The notes: a model not told the origin generated them from the sequence alone. Positions 20,121 through 29,546 are shown, numbered from the stretch's first letter. The stretch is DNA of 62,797 nucleotides from Oscillatoriales cyanobacterium (GCA_011390955.1 JAABRM010000043.1:1-62797), one strand, 5' to 3'. A program made the numbers and translations.

Positions 20121-20281
20121 TACCAAATACGGTTGCCAAAACCCGTTTATAAAGCCATCTGTCATTCCCGCCGATGGCGGCCTTCGCGGGGGTAAACTCC
20201 TGCGGGAATCCACAAGTGTTTTAGGGGATTATCGTAGGGGCGATTCGCGAATCGCCCCTACTAGAAGAACCGGATTTGGTA
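20121..20281. mobile_element. Miniature inverted-repeat element (MITE), 161 bp
   Basis: Ends TACCAAATACGGTT and AACCGGATTTGGTA with TTA on both flanks (20118-20120 and 20282-20284). The interior carries the palindrome CATTCCCGCC...GCGGGAATCC and a nested GTAGGGGCGATTCGCGAATCG palindrome. It is clearly related to the shorter element at 39467-39583. No coding capacity. Confidence 0.75.
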
Positions 20282-20586
20282 TTAGTTGGTAAGCTGCGTC
20301 CTTGCGGGGCAAAATTTATATTTCAAATTTATATTTCAAGTTAACAATCTCCATATACGGACACATTTTTAGGTCTGTAAATTGTGCGAACATCGGGGAT
20401 TTGTAAATCTCCGTAAAAATTCCAAGGTTGTCACCGCAATGATCCACCCTAGCAAAAAGTTAATGTAGTCGCAATAGTCCCTATCCCCGCATAAATTCGT
20501 CCCTTGCTTCAACAACAAGCTTGACGCTCTTGGTTGGTTGATAGTAGTATCCTGAAATTTTGGTACTGATAATAGGAGAAAATTTT
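20282..20586. other. Intergenic region upstream of two orphan genes
   Basis: About 300 bp without an open frame. A ribosome-binding AGGAGA lies at 20574-20579 before the ATG at 20587. No RNA or repeat recognised. Confidence 0.5.
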
Positions 20587-21078
20587 ATGACAGTTCATTT
20601 AAATGTTTGGCAAATTTTAAAGATCGGATCCAATGCATATAAGTTCTACCAATTCTGTCAAAAATACAAAGATAAGCAAGAGTCTGATGCCCTGTATAAT
20701 GAGATACTTAGCGCGGGCTGTGCGGATGTATATGAACTTGATCCATCTGAAATAAAGTCTGCTTTTGATTTATTGCCAGCCAAAGATAAAACGAAGGTTC
20801 TAGAATCTTATCCTGATTTTTTTGAAACGCTTGAGTTTCTTGAAAAAGCAGAAACACAAGAAATGTTGCGTCAAATGAAGCGCCAAAAGTATGCAGTTGA
20901 AAACGGTGTATTCCTAAGCTTGAGCGGACTTGGTAGCCAATTAGAAAATGCTGGTGATGATACATTCCTGCGTGACCTTGATATGGCTATTGGTCGAGAA
21001 GAGATTAAGCAGGGTCTTCAAAAAGCTTTAAATGATTATCCGGGGGCTTCAATTACCATTAGCTTCATTGAGCCTTGA
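20587..21078 (+). CDS. Hypothetical protein (163 aa)
   Basis: I do not recognise a family. ATG 20587 is chosen because AGGAGA precedes it by 7 nt; a TTG nine codons upstream has no ribosome site. The product is soluble, acidic and mostly helical: WQILKIGSNAYKFYQFC, then DLLPAKDKTKVLESYPDFFE, a Lys/Arg/Gln-rich helix (EMLRQMKRQKYAVENG) and a C-terminal DYPGASITISF strand. It is followed 48 bp later by another small orphan gene on the same strand, so the two may form an operon. No signal peptide. Confidence 0.6.
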   Translation: MTVHLNVWQILKIGSNAYKFYQFCQKYKDKQESDALYNEILSAGCADVYELDPSEIKSAFDLLPAKDKTKVLESYPDFFETLEFLEKAETQEMLRQMKRQKYAVENGVFLSLSGLGSQLENAGDDTFLRDLDMAIGREEIKQGLQKALNDYPGASITISFIEP

Positions 21079-21126
21079 CATAAAGTTCGACTATTAGATT
21101 AACCACAAAACTCAGCAGAGGGTAAA

Positions 21127-21483
21127 ATGCCAAAAGGTTTGTTTAGCTACAATAAAAATGATGAAGTATCGCAATTTTGTGTGGCAGCGATAGGAGCTAT
21201 ATTTTTTATGGTGTTCGACCAGAGTAAAATATCTTCTAATTCTTCAGAGCTTAGGTTTAATGTGGCAGTAACAATTTGTTTAGCCAAGCGATTAGGTACT
21301 GATAGATTATACCATATCGGAAAGCATTATGCCCAGCAAAAAAAATTAACTCCAGAAGAAGATAGTCTTATTAGACAAGAAATCCGGCGTTTGTTCAGTA
21401 ACCCATACACTGTACCTAGCATTGAAAGTACATTAGAGGTATGGGATATTCCTGTTTCTGTTAATTGGTCTTCAACATCCTAG
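21127..21483 (+). CDS. Hypothetical protein (118 aa)
   Basis: Start ATG 21127 with GAGGG upstream. Small soluble protein; the middle (LRFNVAVTICLAKRLGTDRL) is helical and the C-terminus ends VPSIESTLEVWDIPVSVNW. It lies 48 bp after the 163-aa gene on the same strand. No family recognised and no catalytic motif visible. Codon use looks like that of neighbours. Confidence 0.55.
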   Translation: MPKGLFSYNKNDEVSQFCVAAIGAIFFMVFDQSKISSNSSELRFNVAVTICLAKRLGTDRLYHIGKHYAQQKKLTPEEDSLIRQEIRRLFSNPYTVPSIESTLEVWDIPVSVNWSSTS

Positions 21484-21544
21484 TCTAATCAATTGGAATT
21501 TTCAAGAAATGCCAGCAGATTTTAATTGATGATAGATTAGTGGG

Positions 21545-21830
21545 TAGGGTGCGTTAGTCGGGGCAAAATTCCTGGAGAAAATCAACAATTTCCTTTCCCT
21601 GCCCCCGTGAAGACGGGGGCAGGCTGTCTGTATGTAGGGGCGAAGCATTCTGGCAATTAATTCTGGGTTTTGACAGTCAATATTTATATCCGAATGCTTC
21701 GCCCTTACCGGCAGTTACAGCGGTTTTCTGATTACTGAACCACCGTAGGGCGAAGCATTCCGGGATAAAATTTCGGTTTTTTACCCATAAATTATTTGCC
21801 GGAATGCTTCGCCCCTACAGATATAATTAA
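21545..21830. repeat. Inverted-repeat units of the GGGCGAAGCATTC family
   Basis: Three related units read GTAGGG(G)CGAAGCATTCnGG and their complements CCnGAATGCTTCGCCC. They can pair over about 20 bp and are separated by unrelated sequence. The region 21484-21880 otherwise holds no gene. Confidence 0.75.
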
Positions 21831-21883
21831 AATACCATGAATTCAACATCAGAAATCCCTACTTTTTTTAATAAAAATATAAT

Positions 21884-22105
21884 TTAATCATCATTTTCAA
21901 TATCATCAAAAACTGGCGGCCAAAGTTCTACAATGGGCAACTCCCAACCGGGGAATAATTCGGGGATGCTTAATGTATCTTCATTCCCCAATGTCACGGC
22001 TTCTCCCGTAGGACGATAAATAGTTTTTCCTCATCTGGGTCAATTAACATCTTCCCGTAAGGTTGCTTGAACTTTTTCTAAGTCTTTGACGGTCATCGTG
22101 GCCAT
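21884..22105 (-). pseudogene. Remnant of an Uma2-family (DUF820) endonuclease-like gene
   Basis: The 3' part, read on the minus strand, gives GEAVTLGNEDTLSIPELFPG followed by a WPPVFD-containing end, the typical C-terminus of Uma2 proteins. The 5' part from ATG 22105 gives MTVKDLEKVQATLRED and then a stop. The whole central catalytic domain is missing and the two ends are out of frame. A decayed gene with an internal deletion. Confidence 0.65.
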
Positions 22106-22818
22106 AACAACAGACTCCAATAATCAAGACTATTAATCAAGACTATGCTCATTTTAGCGAGGGATTGACTCCCTTGTTGGGGGCGATCGCCTGAAAAAAT
22201 TTCCCAAAATGAGGCCGCTGACTTTAAGCATAAAAGCCGATAAGTATAAAAATCGATCGGCGATCGCGCACTTAATTTTCCGGTCAGTTTGTTAATTTTT
22301 ATTAAATTACTAACTTAAGTGATAATCGATCCGCCCACCTTTGGTCAGCATATCGATCCGATCTGAATTAATTAAAACCGCCGATATTGCCTATTTTATC
22401 AGGTTAATTCAAGCATATTTTAGTCAAAAATATTTGGACTAAAGTGTGAAACTATATCACTATAGTATCTAAATCTCAAAAATTAAGGGCGATCGCTTTT
22501 CTGATTTCGGATCCTAGCAGTTTTGTTTTCTGGTGGTGCCAGTGGGCGCGGGGGGGGGAAATACCCCAAATTTCCCCGTGAATTTAGCGGTAAGAGTTGA
22601 CAAATTGACACAAACAAGGTATCTTTAGCAAAAAAAGATGAATGGTAGTCGTTGGCAGGTCTTTAAAGGAAAGCTTTTTTGCTGAACGAATAGAAACCGT
22701 CAGAAGTTCACTAGAAATTGGCGTCGGTTTGCTAACTAAATAGTAAATCTATTTAAAATTTCTGAGTAATTTCCCACGACCCATCATCGAAACGGCTTGT
22801 TAAGGTTGAGGGTTTTTT
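22106..22818. other. Non-coding region upstream of the RNA-binding protein gene
   Basis: About 710 bp with HIP1 octamers and AT-rich stretches. Genes of this RNA-binding family often have long 5' leaders, so part of 22600-22818 may be transcribed leader. I see no defined motif. Confidence 0.5.
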
Positions 22819-23118
22819 GTGACAATTTACGTTGGCAATTTGTCCTACCAGGCAACGGAGGACGACTTGAAAACTATTTTTGCAGAGTACGGCTCAGTTA
22901 AGCGAGTGGTGCTTCCCACCGATCGCGAAACAGGTAAGATGCGGGGCTTTGCTTTTGTAGAAATGAAAGATGACGCTGAAGAAAACGCAGCGATCGAAGA
23001 ATTAAACGAAGCAGAATGGATGGGGCGCGTCTTGCGAGTCAACAAAGCTCGTCCAAAAGAAGAAGGAGGGAACCGATCCGGTGGTGGCGGTCATCGCGGT
23101 GGTGGTGGCAGATACTAA
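22819..23118 (+). CDS. Glycine-rich RRM RNA-binding protein (Rbp family)
   Basis: 99 residues, GTG start giving MTIYVGNLSYQ. One RRM domain with RNP2 IYVGNL (residues 3-8) and RNP1 RGFAFVEM (~43-50), followed by a short Gly-rich tail (GGGGHRGGGGRY). This is the standard layout of cyanobacterial Rbp proteins, which bind single-stranded RNA and are often induced by cold. A T-run sits just upstream of the start. A terminator-like hairpin lies at 23272-23335. Confidence 0.93.
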   Translation: MTIYVGNLSYQATEDDLKTIFAEYGSVKRVVLPTDRETGKMRGFAFVEMKDDAEENAAIEELNEAEWMGRVLRVNKARPKEEGGNRSGGGGHRGGGGRY

Positions 23119-23271
23119 ATTATTTAATCCTCTGTCTCCCATAAACTGCGATACACTTTGACCTCAAACAGCGATTTTTTAATCGCCGCTCAAAGCCGGT
23201 CGAAGTAAATCGTCAACTCATCGCCGATTGCACCTCTGCTTGGAGGATAAAACATTTGACTAAATATTTAA

Positions 23272-23335
23272 ACCCCTCACCCCGATCGCACATCTGATCG
23301 CACAGAGAAACTGTCCGGGCAGCGAGGGGTTTTCT
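23272..23335 (+). terminator. Possible terminator after the RRM gene
   Basis: AACCCCTC at 23272 pairs with GAGGGGTT at 23324, followed by TTCTT. The loop is long (about 45 nt), so the call is tentative. Confidence 0.45.
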
Positions 23336-23379
23336 TATACAGCTTGTTCAGGAATAATCAGATTGGCTTTCTATTTATA

Positions 23380-23446
23380 TTGTAGGGTGGACATGCATTT
23401 AACCATCCTATATGGTAGGGTGGTTAAATGCATGCCCACCCTACGA
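23380..23446. repeat. Long inverted repeat (GTAGGGTGG family)
   Basis: GTAGGGTGGACATGCATTTA on the left pairs with the complement ending in CCACCCTAC on the right; nearly the whole segment folds on itself. Confidence 0.75.
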
Positions 23447-23473
23447 ACTACCACCAATTCTGGATGTTAATTT

Positions 23474-24772
23474 ATGCCTGCCACGATTGCATTAATTGCC
23501 CATGACCGGAAAAAAGACGAGTTAGTGGCTTTTGTCAAAAAATATTCAGCAGTGTTTGCTCGCTACAAATTGATCGCCACAGGAACTAGCGGACAACGCA
23601 TTCAACAAGGAACAGGTTTAGAAGTGACGCGATTGTTATCCGGGCCAATGGGAGGGGATGCTCAAATCGCCGATCGCCTAGTCACAGGGCAACTAGCTGC
23701 GGTAATCTTTTTAATCGATCCCCTCTACGCACAACCCCATGAGCCAGATATCCAAGCCTTACAACGCCTTGCAGCAGTTCACAATGTCCTATTGGCGATT
23801 AATTTAGCCACCGCAGAAGCGATCGTCTTAGCATTAGCCCAATCCTATATTGCCCACTTAATTTATAACCCCATTGCCGGTCAAGGGAATGCGGAAGAAG
23901 ACTTAAATTTAATCCAAAAAATATTAGAACCGCAAATCCATTTAGAAGTTCACTTAACTACTCCAGAAATTAGCGCCGAAGAATTAGCAAAGCGGGCGAT
24001 CGCTGCTCAACCGGATATGATCATTGCCTCTGGGGGAGATGGCACCATTTCCGCTGTAGCAGGGCAATTAATTAACACCAACATTCCATTAGGAATTATT
24101 CCCAGGGGAACCGCCAATGCTTTTGCCGCTGCCCTAGGAATTCCCACCACAATTACCCCAATTAGAAGTGCTTGTGAAGTTATTTTAGCAGGCAAAACTT
24201 TGGTCGTTGATGCCGCTTACTGCAACGATTTACCCATGATATTACTTGCCGGAATTGGCTTTGAAGCAGAAACCGTTGAACGGGCTTCACGGGAAGCCAA
24301 AAACCGCTGGGGGGCATTGGCTTATATTATTGCTGGTTTTCAACAGTTAAATCAACAAGAACTCTTTGAAACTGAAATAGAAATCAAAGGAGTAATTAGA
24401 AACTTTAAAGCAGCGGCAGTCACCATTGCCAATGCAGCGCCCCCCAGTTCTATTATGGCTCAAGGCATGGGGGAAGTCGTCGCAACTGATGGTTTATTAA
24501 ATGTCACCATTGCCGCCCCAGAAAGTGAATTAAAAATAGTCAACACAATGGTGGATCTTTTGGGCGCGGCATTACTGGGAACTCCCACAAATCGCCTAGA
24601 TATTATTAATTTGCGGACTCAAAAAATCAAAGTGCGAACAAACCCTGCCCAAAAAGTTGTATTAGATGGAGAAATTATTGGCACGACTCCCATAGAAATC
24701 CAATGTATTTCTAATGCCTTAACTGTATTGGCGCCGCCAAAGAAAGGGGGAGAAATCGTTCAGCCAGAGTAA
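23474..24772 (+). CDS. Methylglyoxal synthase fused to a diacylglycerol/lipid kinase-like domain
   Basis: 432 residues. N-terminal ~125 residues match methylglyoxal synthase (dihydroxyacetone phosphate to methylglyoxal): IALIAHDRKKDE, TGTSGQRI, and the SGPMGGDAQI motif with the catalytic Asp, then PHEPDIQAL with the conserved His. Residues ~130-432 match the DAGK/YegS kinase family: IYNPIAGQGNAEEDL, SGGDGTISAVAGQL nucleotide loop, GIIPRGTANAFAAALG and a C-terminal VVLDGEIIGTTPIEI. Both halves keep their key motifs, so a bifunctional enzyme is likely, though the kinase substrate cannot be predicted. Such fusions are, as far as I recall, characteristic of cyanobacteria. Confidence 0.88.
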   Translation: MPATIALIAHDRKKDELVAFVKKYSAVFARYKLIATGTSGQRIQQGTGLEVTRLLSGPMGGDAQIADRLVTGQLAAVIFLIDPLYAQPHEPDIQALQRLAAVHNVLLAINLATAEAIVLALAQSYIAHLIYNPIAGQGNAEEDLNLIQKILEPQIHLEVHLTTPEISAEELAKRAIAAQPDMIIASGGDGTISAVAGQLINTNIPLGIIPRGTANAFAAALGIPTTITPIRSACEVILAGKTLVVDAAYCNDLPMILLAGIGFEAETVERASREAKNRWGALAYIIAGFQQLNQQELFETEIEIKGVIRNFKAAAVTIANAAPPSSIMAQGMGEVVATDGLLNVTIAAPESELKIVNTMVDLLGAALLGTPTNRLDIINLRTQKIKVRTNPAQKVVLDGEIIGTTPIEIQCISNALTVLAPPKKGGEIVQPE

Positions 24773-24789
24773 AAGCAATATAATACCTT

Positions 24790-25100
24790 TTTCAATAAAA
24801 AATGCCTATTCGTAGGTTGGGTCCACCGTCCACGAAACCCAACCTATACAGTTTTCAATAAAAAATGCAGCAATCGATCCAGTGGGGATAAAATTTATTG
24901 CTATACGAGGTTAATTTGGGCGCAAGCATTGCTCTTTACTGTTGCATCTTTAATCATACCAATTTCAAAAATTATTGCTATACGAGGTTAATTTGGGCGC
25001 AAGCATTGCGTCCCTACAGATAAATCACCAGAAGCTTGTAGGGGCGCAATGCTTGCGCCCCTAATGTTGCATATTTGCCCCTAATGTTGCATATTTAATT
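24790..25100. repeat. Dispersed repeats with GGGCGCAAGCATTGC hairpins
   Basis: ATTGCTATACGAGGTTAATT followed by TGGGCGCAAGCATTGC occurs twice (about 24898 and 24975). The second copy faces its complement GCGCAATGCTTGCGCCCC at 25043, giving a strong hairpin. GTTTTCAATAAAAAATGC and CCCCTAATGTTGCATATTT are also duplicated. No gene. Confidence 0.75.
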
Positions 25101-25219
25101 AGAAATGGTATTAGAAAGGGTATAAAAAGTAAAAACAATTTCTGCCCCCCATCCCTCAGACTAAATGCTGACAAAATATCAGCAGCAATTATCGCTGCTT
25201 TTCCACCAAATTACTCCGA

Positions 25220-26599
25220 TTATTCCGCCACCCAAATGGCATGAAATCCATAAGGAACTCGCTGGGGAATCATCACCCTGGCAACAGGTTTTTCGGTCAA
25301 ATTTTGAGCATCAAAAACCACCAATTCTGATTGCTGTTCATTCTCATCATGGACAAAAGTAATTAACCAACCATCATCTTCAACCGTGGCACCGGGACGA
25401 GGGGCAAATACTGCTTCACCCCCATAACGACCAGCCCCAAAGTGATGAGTTTCTGACTGACCTTTTTCTAGGTCATACTTAATGACACCCTCAAACAAAG
25501 GCATGGTATTCTTGGCCATTTTTCCAGTGTAACCATATCGGTTTTTACGCCCTAATAAGGTTTCATTCATCCGAGGAAATTCTGAAGCCACATCATCCAG
25601 CATTTGCTCGCTAACATTGCCGGTTTTGAGATTAAATCGCCATTGATATAAACGAGGAATACTCGCATCCGGGTCGCTATTTGCCTCTGGAACTGGGACA
25701 ACATTCATCGCACTCATGCGACAGGCGATCAAAACCACTTCATCCCCTGCTTCGTAAGCATTGAGAATATGAAATATGAAGCAACTAGAACTCTCAAACC
25801 AGCGAATATTATCGCGATCGCCATGACGGGGCAGGATACCAAAACGACTGGGTAAATCCCGTTCAAACATTAAAAAAGGTTGCCCTTTTTGCATCCGTTC
25901 GGGGCGAAAAGTTAGGGGCAAGTCCATAAATATAGTGTAATTTTCAGTAATAGCAAAATCGTGCATCATTACTGGGGTTGGCAACTCAATGGGGACAGTC
26001 TGTAACAATTCCCCAGTGGAGGAAACCACACTATATTTTAAGTAGGGTGGTTGGGCTAATGAATACCCAAAAAACATCATTTCCCCGGTCACGGGGTCTA
26101 CTTTCGGGTGGGCGGTAAAGGCCGATGCTAATTTACCATTGTAATTATATGCGCCGATGGTGTCTAAGTCTGGTAGCTGAATGGCGTGGGGGGTTCCAGC
26201 TTCCCAAAGGGCCAGCAGTTGCCCGGAATGCCAGACTAAGGCGGTGTTGGCGACATTTTTCACCGGGCCATAGGGATTATCCATTTGCGGTGGTTCTAAA
26301 AGTCCTGACCAGATGGCTTTTCCGGCTTGATGTTCGATTTGATATCCTTGGGTGCGGACATAGCGGTTCCGATAGGAAGCTTTGCCGTTGTGAATTTTCA
26401 CCCCGTGTAACATTCCATCGCCATCAAACCAGTGATATTGCCCGATCGCCGGAAATTGGGGATTTGGGCCATTGCGAACGAACATCCCAGAGAGGTCCGC
26501 AGGCAGTTCACCAATGACTTTGAGGTTTTCTGCCGTAATTTCTTGGTGAATTGGGCTAAAATTGCCGTCCAGATAAGGATTGACTAAAGTTGAGACCAT
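25220..26599 (-). CDS. Carotenoid oxygenase (RPE65/apocarotenoid cleavage family)
   Basis: 459 residues, full family length. Cleaves a double bond of a carotenoid or apocarotenoid with non-haem iron. Four iron-binding histidines are visible: AFTAHPKVDP (~165), MMHDFAIT (~213), FIFHILNAYE (~275) and the C-terminal YGFHAIW (~454). FVRNGPNPQF near the N-terminus and FDGDGMLHG are diagnostic. No transit or signal peptide. Substrate cannot be decided from the sequence. Confidence 0.93.
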   Translation of the reverse strand: MVSTLVNPYLDGNFSPIHQEITAENLKVIGELPADLSGMFVRNGPNPQFPAIGQYHWFDGDGMLHGVKIHNGKASYRNRYVRTQGYQIEHQAGKAIWSGLLEPPQMDNPYGPVKNVANTALVWHSGQLLALWEAGTPHAIQLPDLDTIGAYNYNGKLASAFTAHPKVDPVTGEMMFFGYSLAQPPYLKYSVVSSTGELLQTVPIELPTPVMMHDFAITENYTIFMDLPLTFRPERMQKGQPFLMFERDLPSRFGILPRHGDRDNIRWFESSSCFIFHILNAYEAGDEVVLIACRMSAMNVVPVPEANSDPDASIPRLYQWRFNLKTGNVSEQMLDDVASEFPRMNETLLGRKNRYGYTGKMAKNTMPLFEGVIKYDLEKGQSETHHFGAGRYGGEAVFAPRPGATVEDDGWLITFVHDENEQQSELVVFDAQNLTEKPVARVMIPQRVPYGFHAIWVAE

Positions 26600-26851
26600 G
26601 ATTTTTTAACGAGTACCAGTCAGTTGAATCACTTGATGATTAATTCAGCTTAAATCGATTTGGGGAAAATTGCTCAGATTAAGGGCAGGAGAAACTATCT
26701 AGGGGCGATCGCTTGGCAATCGAAGCAGATATAACAGATTTATAACCAGCTAATTATAACCAGCTAATTATGGTGGCGTTCAGATCCGGTTTAGCATTCG
26801 ATCGATTAACATAAGATCCAATCAGAACAAGACTTGAATTTTTTGCTTCAG

Positions 26852-27760
26852 TTAGCGATCGCCTCTAAACCGGATGCAGTAAACGGGATATTGGCCAATT
26901 TTTATAGTTTTGAGTAAGCGAAAAGTTTTCCCTTGCCAAAGTTTAACTGTCCGGTCTTCACTGGCAGTTACCAGTAAATTTCCCGCCGCATTAAAACTAA
27001 CACTATATATAATATGTTCATGGGCGATAATTTTATGGAGTAATGTGCCATCTAACCCCCAAATATTCACAATTCCATCAGCCCCCCCAGAGGCGATTAA
27101 ATCCCCATTAGGGTGAAAACAAGTAGCGATCGCCGCATTATCATGTCCCCGGAATGTTTCCACCTGTCCACCCCTACCCCAAACTCGATCTCTGACCCAT
27201 AATTTTACAGTGTTGTCCCGACTTCCAGAAACAATTTTGTCACCTTCGGGACTAAAATTTACTGAGTAAACGATATCTTGATGACCGGATAAGGTTCTTA
27301 AACAAATACCATCTAAATGCCAAAGTTTCACGGTTCCATCTGCTCCCGCAGTGGCAATTAATTTTCCTGCGGGCATGAAACTGAGGCCAAAAAGTCCATT
27401 CATTTGAGCTTTAATGGTTTTGCTTAAATCGCCATTTAACCGCCAGAATTTTATGGTATCATCAGCGCTGGCTGAAGCAAATTTTTGTCCATCTGGACTA
27501 AAATATAGGGCAAATACGGCATCACGATGGCTGTTCAATGTTCGCTGAGGCACATAATTACTGGTAAACAAATTCCACCGCCAAATTTTGATTTGGCCAT
27601 CAGCACTGCCAGAAACTAATAAATTGCGATCGCGACTAAAAGCTATGGTTAATATAGCAGATTTATGCCCTTTGAGACTTGCCTGTAACTTGCCATTGAG
27701 TTGCCATAGTCTGATAGTGCGATCGCCCACCGCCCCTGCTAATAAATCTTCGCTTTTCAT
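26852..27760 (-). CDS. WD40 repeat protein
   Basis: 302 residues made of about seven WD40 units, each with the GH...D..IRLW/VKLW pattern (TIRLWQLNG, QIKIWRWN, TIKFWRLNG, TVKLWHLDG, TVKLWVRD, IVNIWGLDG, TVKLWQGK). One sevenfold propeller is expected. There is no enzymatic domain, so it should act as a scaffold. It is divergently arranged with the phytochelatin-synthase-like gene, whose start is 66 bp away. Starts at ATG 27760. Confidence 0.92.
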   Translation of the reverse strand: MKSEDLLAGAVGDRTIRLWQLNGKLQASLKGHKSAILTIAFSRDRNLLVSGSADGQIKIWRWNLFTSNYVPQRTLNSHRDAVFALYFSPDGQKFASASADDTIKFWRLNGDLSKTIKAQMNGLFGLSFMPAGKLIATAGADGTVKLWHLDGICLRTLSGHQDIVYSVNFSPEGDKIVSGSRDNTVKLWVRDRVWGRGGQVETFRGHDNAAIATCFHPNGDLIASGGADGIVNIWGLDGTLLHKIIAHEHIIYSVSFNAAGNLLVTASEDRTVKLWQGKTFRLLKTIKIGQYPVYCIRFRGDR

Positions 27761-27826
27761 TATTGATATTTTTAGCCAATCTGATTTAAAATGATTACTG
27801 AATATAATACATCCGAGAAAAGTGCC

Positions 27827-28615
27827 ATGTCTTTAAATCTCCGATTAATTCCTTGGCTGCTCGTTTTATTGATGACCGCTTGTTCCGCTTCCACCGAATC
27901 AAAATCAGAAAATACCTCCCTAGAGGGTAATTCTTCCGTCGGTCAAGAAACCCCGAACAGCAATCAAGAAAGTGGCAAGGAAAATTCATCCTTAATTCCA
28001 CTAAATTCTCCCGCAGGTGAGCAACTTTTAATCAGCAGTAATGCCAGACAAGATTACTTGCCTTTAAGTATTCATTTTGTCACCCAAGACAATCTCGCTT
28101 ATTGTGGGGTAGCGAGTATGGTAATGGTGCTTAATTCCTTGGAAATTCCCGCACCAGTGGCGACTGAATATAGACAGGCTGAATTTTTTACTCAGAACAA
28201 TTTGTTTAATGAAAAAACCGAAAAAATTATCCCAGCCCAAAAGATTTCTCGACAAGGAATGACTTTGGCGGAACTCGGTCAATTGTTGGCCACTTACCCA
28301 ATTAAAGTAGAAGTGTATCATAGTAGTGACAGTAGTCTGCCAGAATTTCGCCAAAAGGTAGTAGAAAATCTTCAACAACCGGATAATTTTGTGTTAGTTA
28401 ACTATTTGCGGAGTGCGATCGGGCAAAAAACCGGGGGTCATATCTCTCCTTTAGCTGCCTATAACCAAGAAACCGATAGTTTTTTAATTTTGGATGTTTC
28501 TCGTTATAAATATCCACCGATTTGGGTGAAAGCCGAAGAACTTTGGCAGGCGATGAATACAGAAGATAAAACTTCTGGTAAGACTAGAGGCTTTGTTTTA
28601 GTCAGTAAAAATTAA
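27827..28615 (+). CDS. Lipoprotein with phytochelatin-synthase-like cysteine protease domain
   Basis: 262 residues from ATG 27827, chosen because it begins the signal peptide MSLNLRLIPWLLVLLMTAC; the upstream ATG at 27791 would add 12 polar residues. LMTAC is a lipobox, so the protein is probably lipid-anchored and exported. The catalytic triad of the papain-like fold is visible: Cys in LAYCGVASMVMVLNSL, His in TGGHISPLAAYN and Asp in ILDVSRYKYPPIWV. Prokaryotic homologues cleave glutathione to gamma-Glu-Cys and generally do not make long phytochelatins. A Ser/Asn/Glu-rich linker follows the lipobox. Confidence 0.88.
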   Translation: MSLNLRLIPWLLVLLMTACSASTESKSENTSLEGNSSVGQETPNSNQESGKENSSLIPLNSPAGEQLLISSNARQDYLPLSIHFVTQDNLAYCGVASMVMVLNSLEIPAPVATEYRQAEFFTQNNLFNEKTEKIIPAQKISRQGMTLAELGQLLATYPIKVEVYHSSDSSLPEFRQKVVENLQQPDNFVLVNYLRSAIGQKTGGHISPLAAYNQETDSFLILDVSRYKYPPIWVKAEELWQAMNTEDKTSGKTRGFVLVSKN

Positions 28616-28734
28616 AAGCTAACAGGCTAAACATCAGAAAGGCACCAAAATAAATAGCCTAAATAGGCGAAATAGGCGAAAATCTAAAAAATATAAAAGC
28701 AGGTTTGCCAAGGCGGATTTTGGCCAATGGACTG

Positions 28735-28807
28735 CGATCGCATTGTGTCCGATCGCATTGTGTCCGATCGCATTGTGTCCGATCGCATTGTGTCCGATCG
28801 CATTTTG
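28735..28807. repeat. 15-bp tandem repeat containing HIP1
   Basis: The unit CGATCGCATTGTGTC repeats about five times, the last with one change. The repeats spell open frames on both strands (HNAIG or RSHCV pentapeptides), but these are not convincing genes. Confidence 0.9.
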
Positions 28808-28988
28808 TCGGTTGGCTTTTTTCCCGTCCCTTGAAGGCAACTGAGTGTTATTTGCTGGCTTTTACACCCGTCCCTGGGTTGAATTGTGAATATAAATTAA
28901 TCAAGATAATTTTTTAGGATATTTCCTTTAATTTATTGCCAAAAAATGCCATAATACTTTTTAAATATCGTCAAAAAATCTCAAGATT

Positions 28989-29546
28989 ATGAGTAACTTG
29001 CTAAAAGGAATGAATCTCTATCTAATTGGCATGATGGGTGCGGGAAAAAGTACCGTAGGACGGGCGATCGCCCATCAGGTAGGATATCACTTTTTTGATA
29101 CTGATGACTTAATTGCCCAATTAGCCGGACAATCAATTAATGAAATTTTTGCCACCATTGGGGAAGATGGTTTTCGGGATTTAGAAACTCAGGTAATTAG
29201 CGAACTTTGTGCCTATAAAAATTTGGTAGTTGCCACCGGGGGCGGTCTGATTATCCGGCAGAAAAACTGGAGCTATCTACAACATGGGGTCGTAGTATGG
29301 TTGGATGTGCCCGTAGAGGAACTTTATGCCCGTCTTCAAGAGGATACGACCCGACCTTTGTTAAGAGATCCTGACCCATTGGGCAAATTAAAGAGTCTTT
29401 TAAGCGATCGCCTCAAGATGTATGCTCAAGCGGATGTCCACATCAAAGTGGGCAAAGATGAAACACCGGATGAATTAGCCGCCAGAATCTTAAAAGAAAT
29501 TCCCTTTTCCCACCCGAAAACTCCCAGGGAAAATCATCATAATTGA
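28989..29546 (+). CDS. aroK: Shikimate kinase
   Basis: 185 residues. Phosphorylates shikimate at the 3-hydroxyl with ATP, step five of the chorismate pathway. Walker A GMMGAGKSTVGR at ~15-26, shikimate-binding DTDD (~38) and GGGL (~83), and the lid motif with R in DTTRPLLRDPDPLGKL (~120-135) are present. Standard length. Preceded by an AT-rich region with a TTATGAG start context. It is followed 122 bp later by argB in the same direction, so a shared transcript is possible. Confidence 0.95.
   Translation: MSNLLKGMNLYLIGMMGAGKSTVGRAIAHQVGYHFFDTDDLIAQLAGQSINEIFATIGEDGFRDLETQVISELCAYKNLVVATGGGLIIRQKNWSYLQHGVVVWLDVPVEELYARLQEDTTRPLLRDPDPLGKLKSLLSDRLKMYAQADVHIKVGKDETPDELAARILKEIPFSHPKTPRENHHN

Noticed and set aside
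28634-28917. Two overlapping frames with HNAIG or RSHCV pentapeptide repeats
   Set aside because: They arise from the 15-bp tandem repeat and have no start context or homologues that I recognise.
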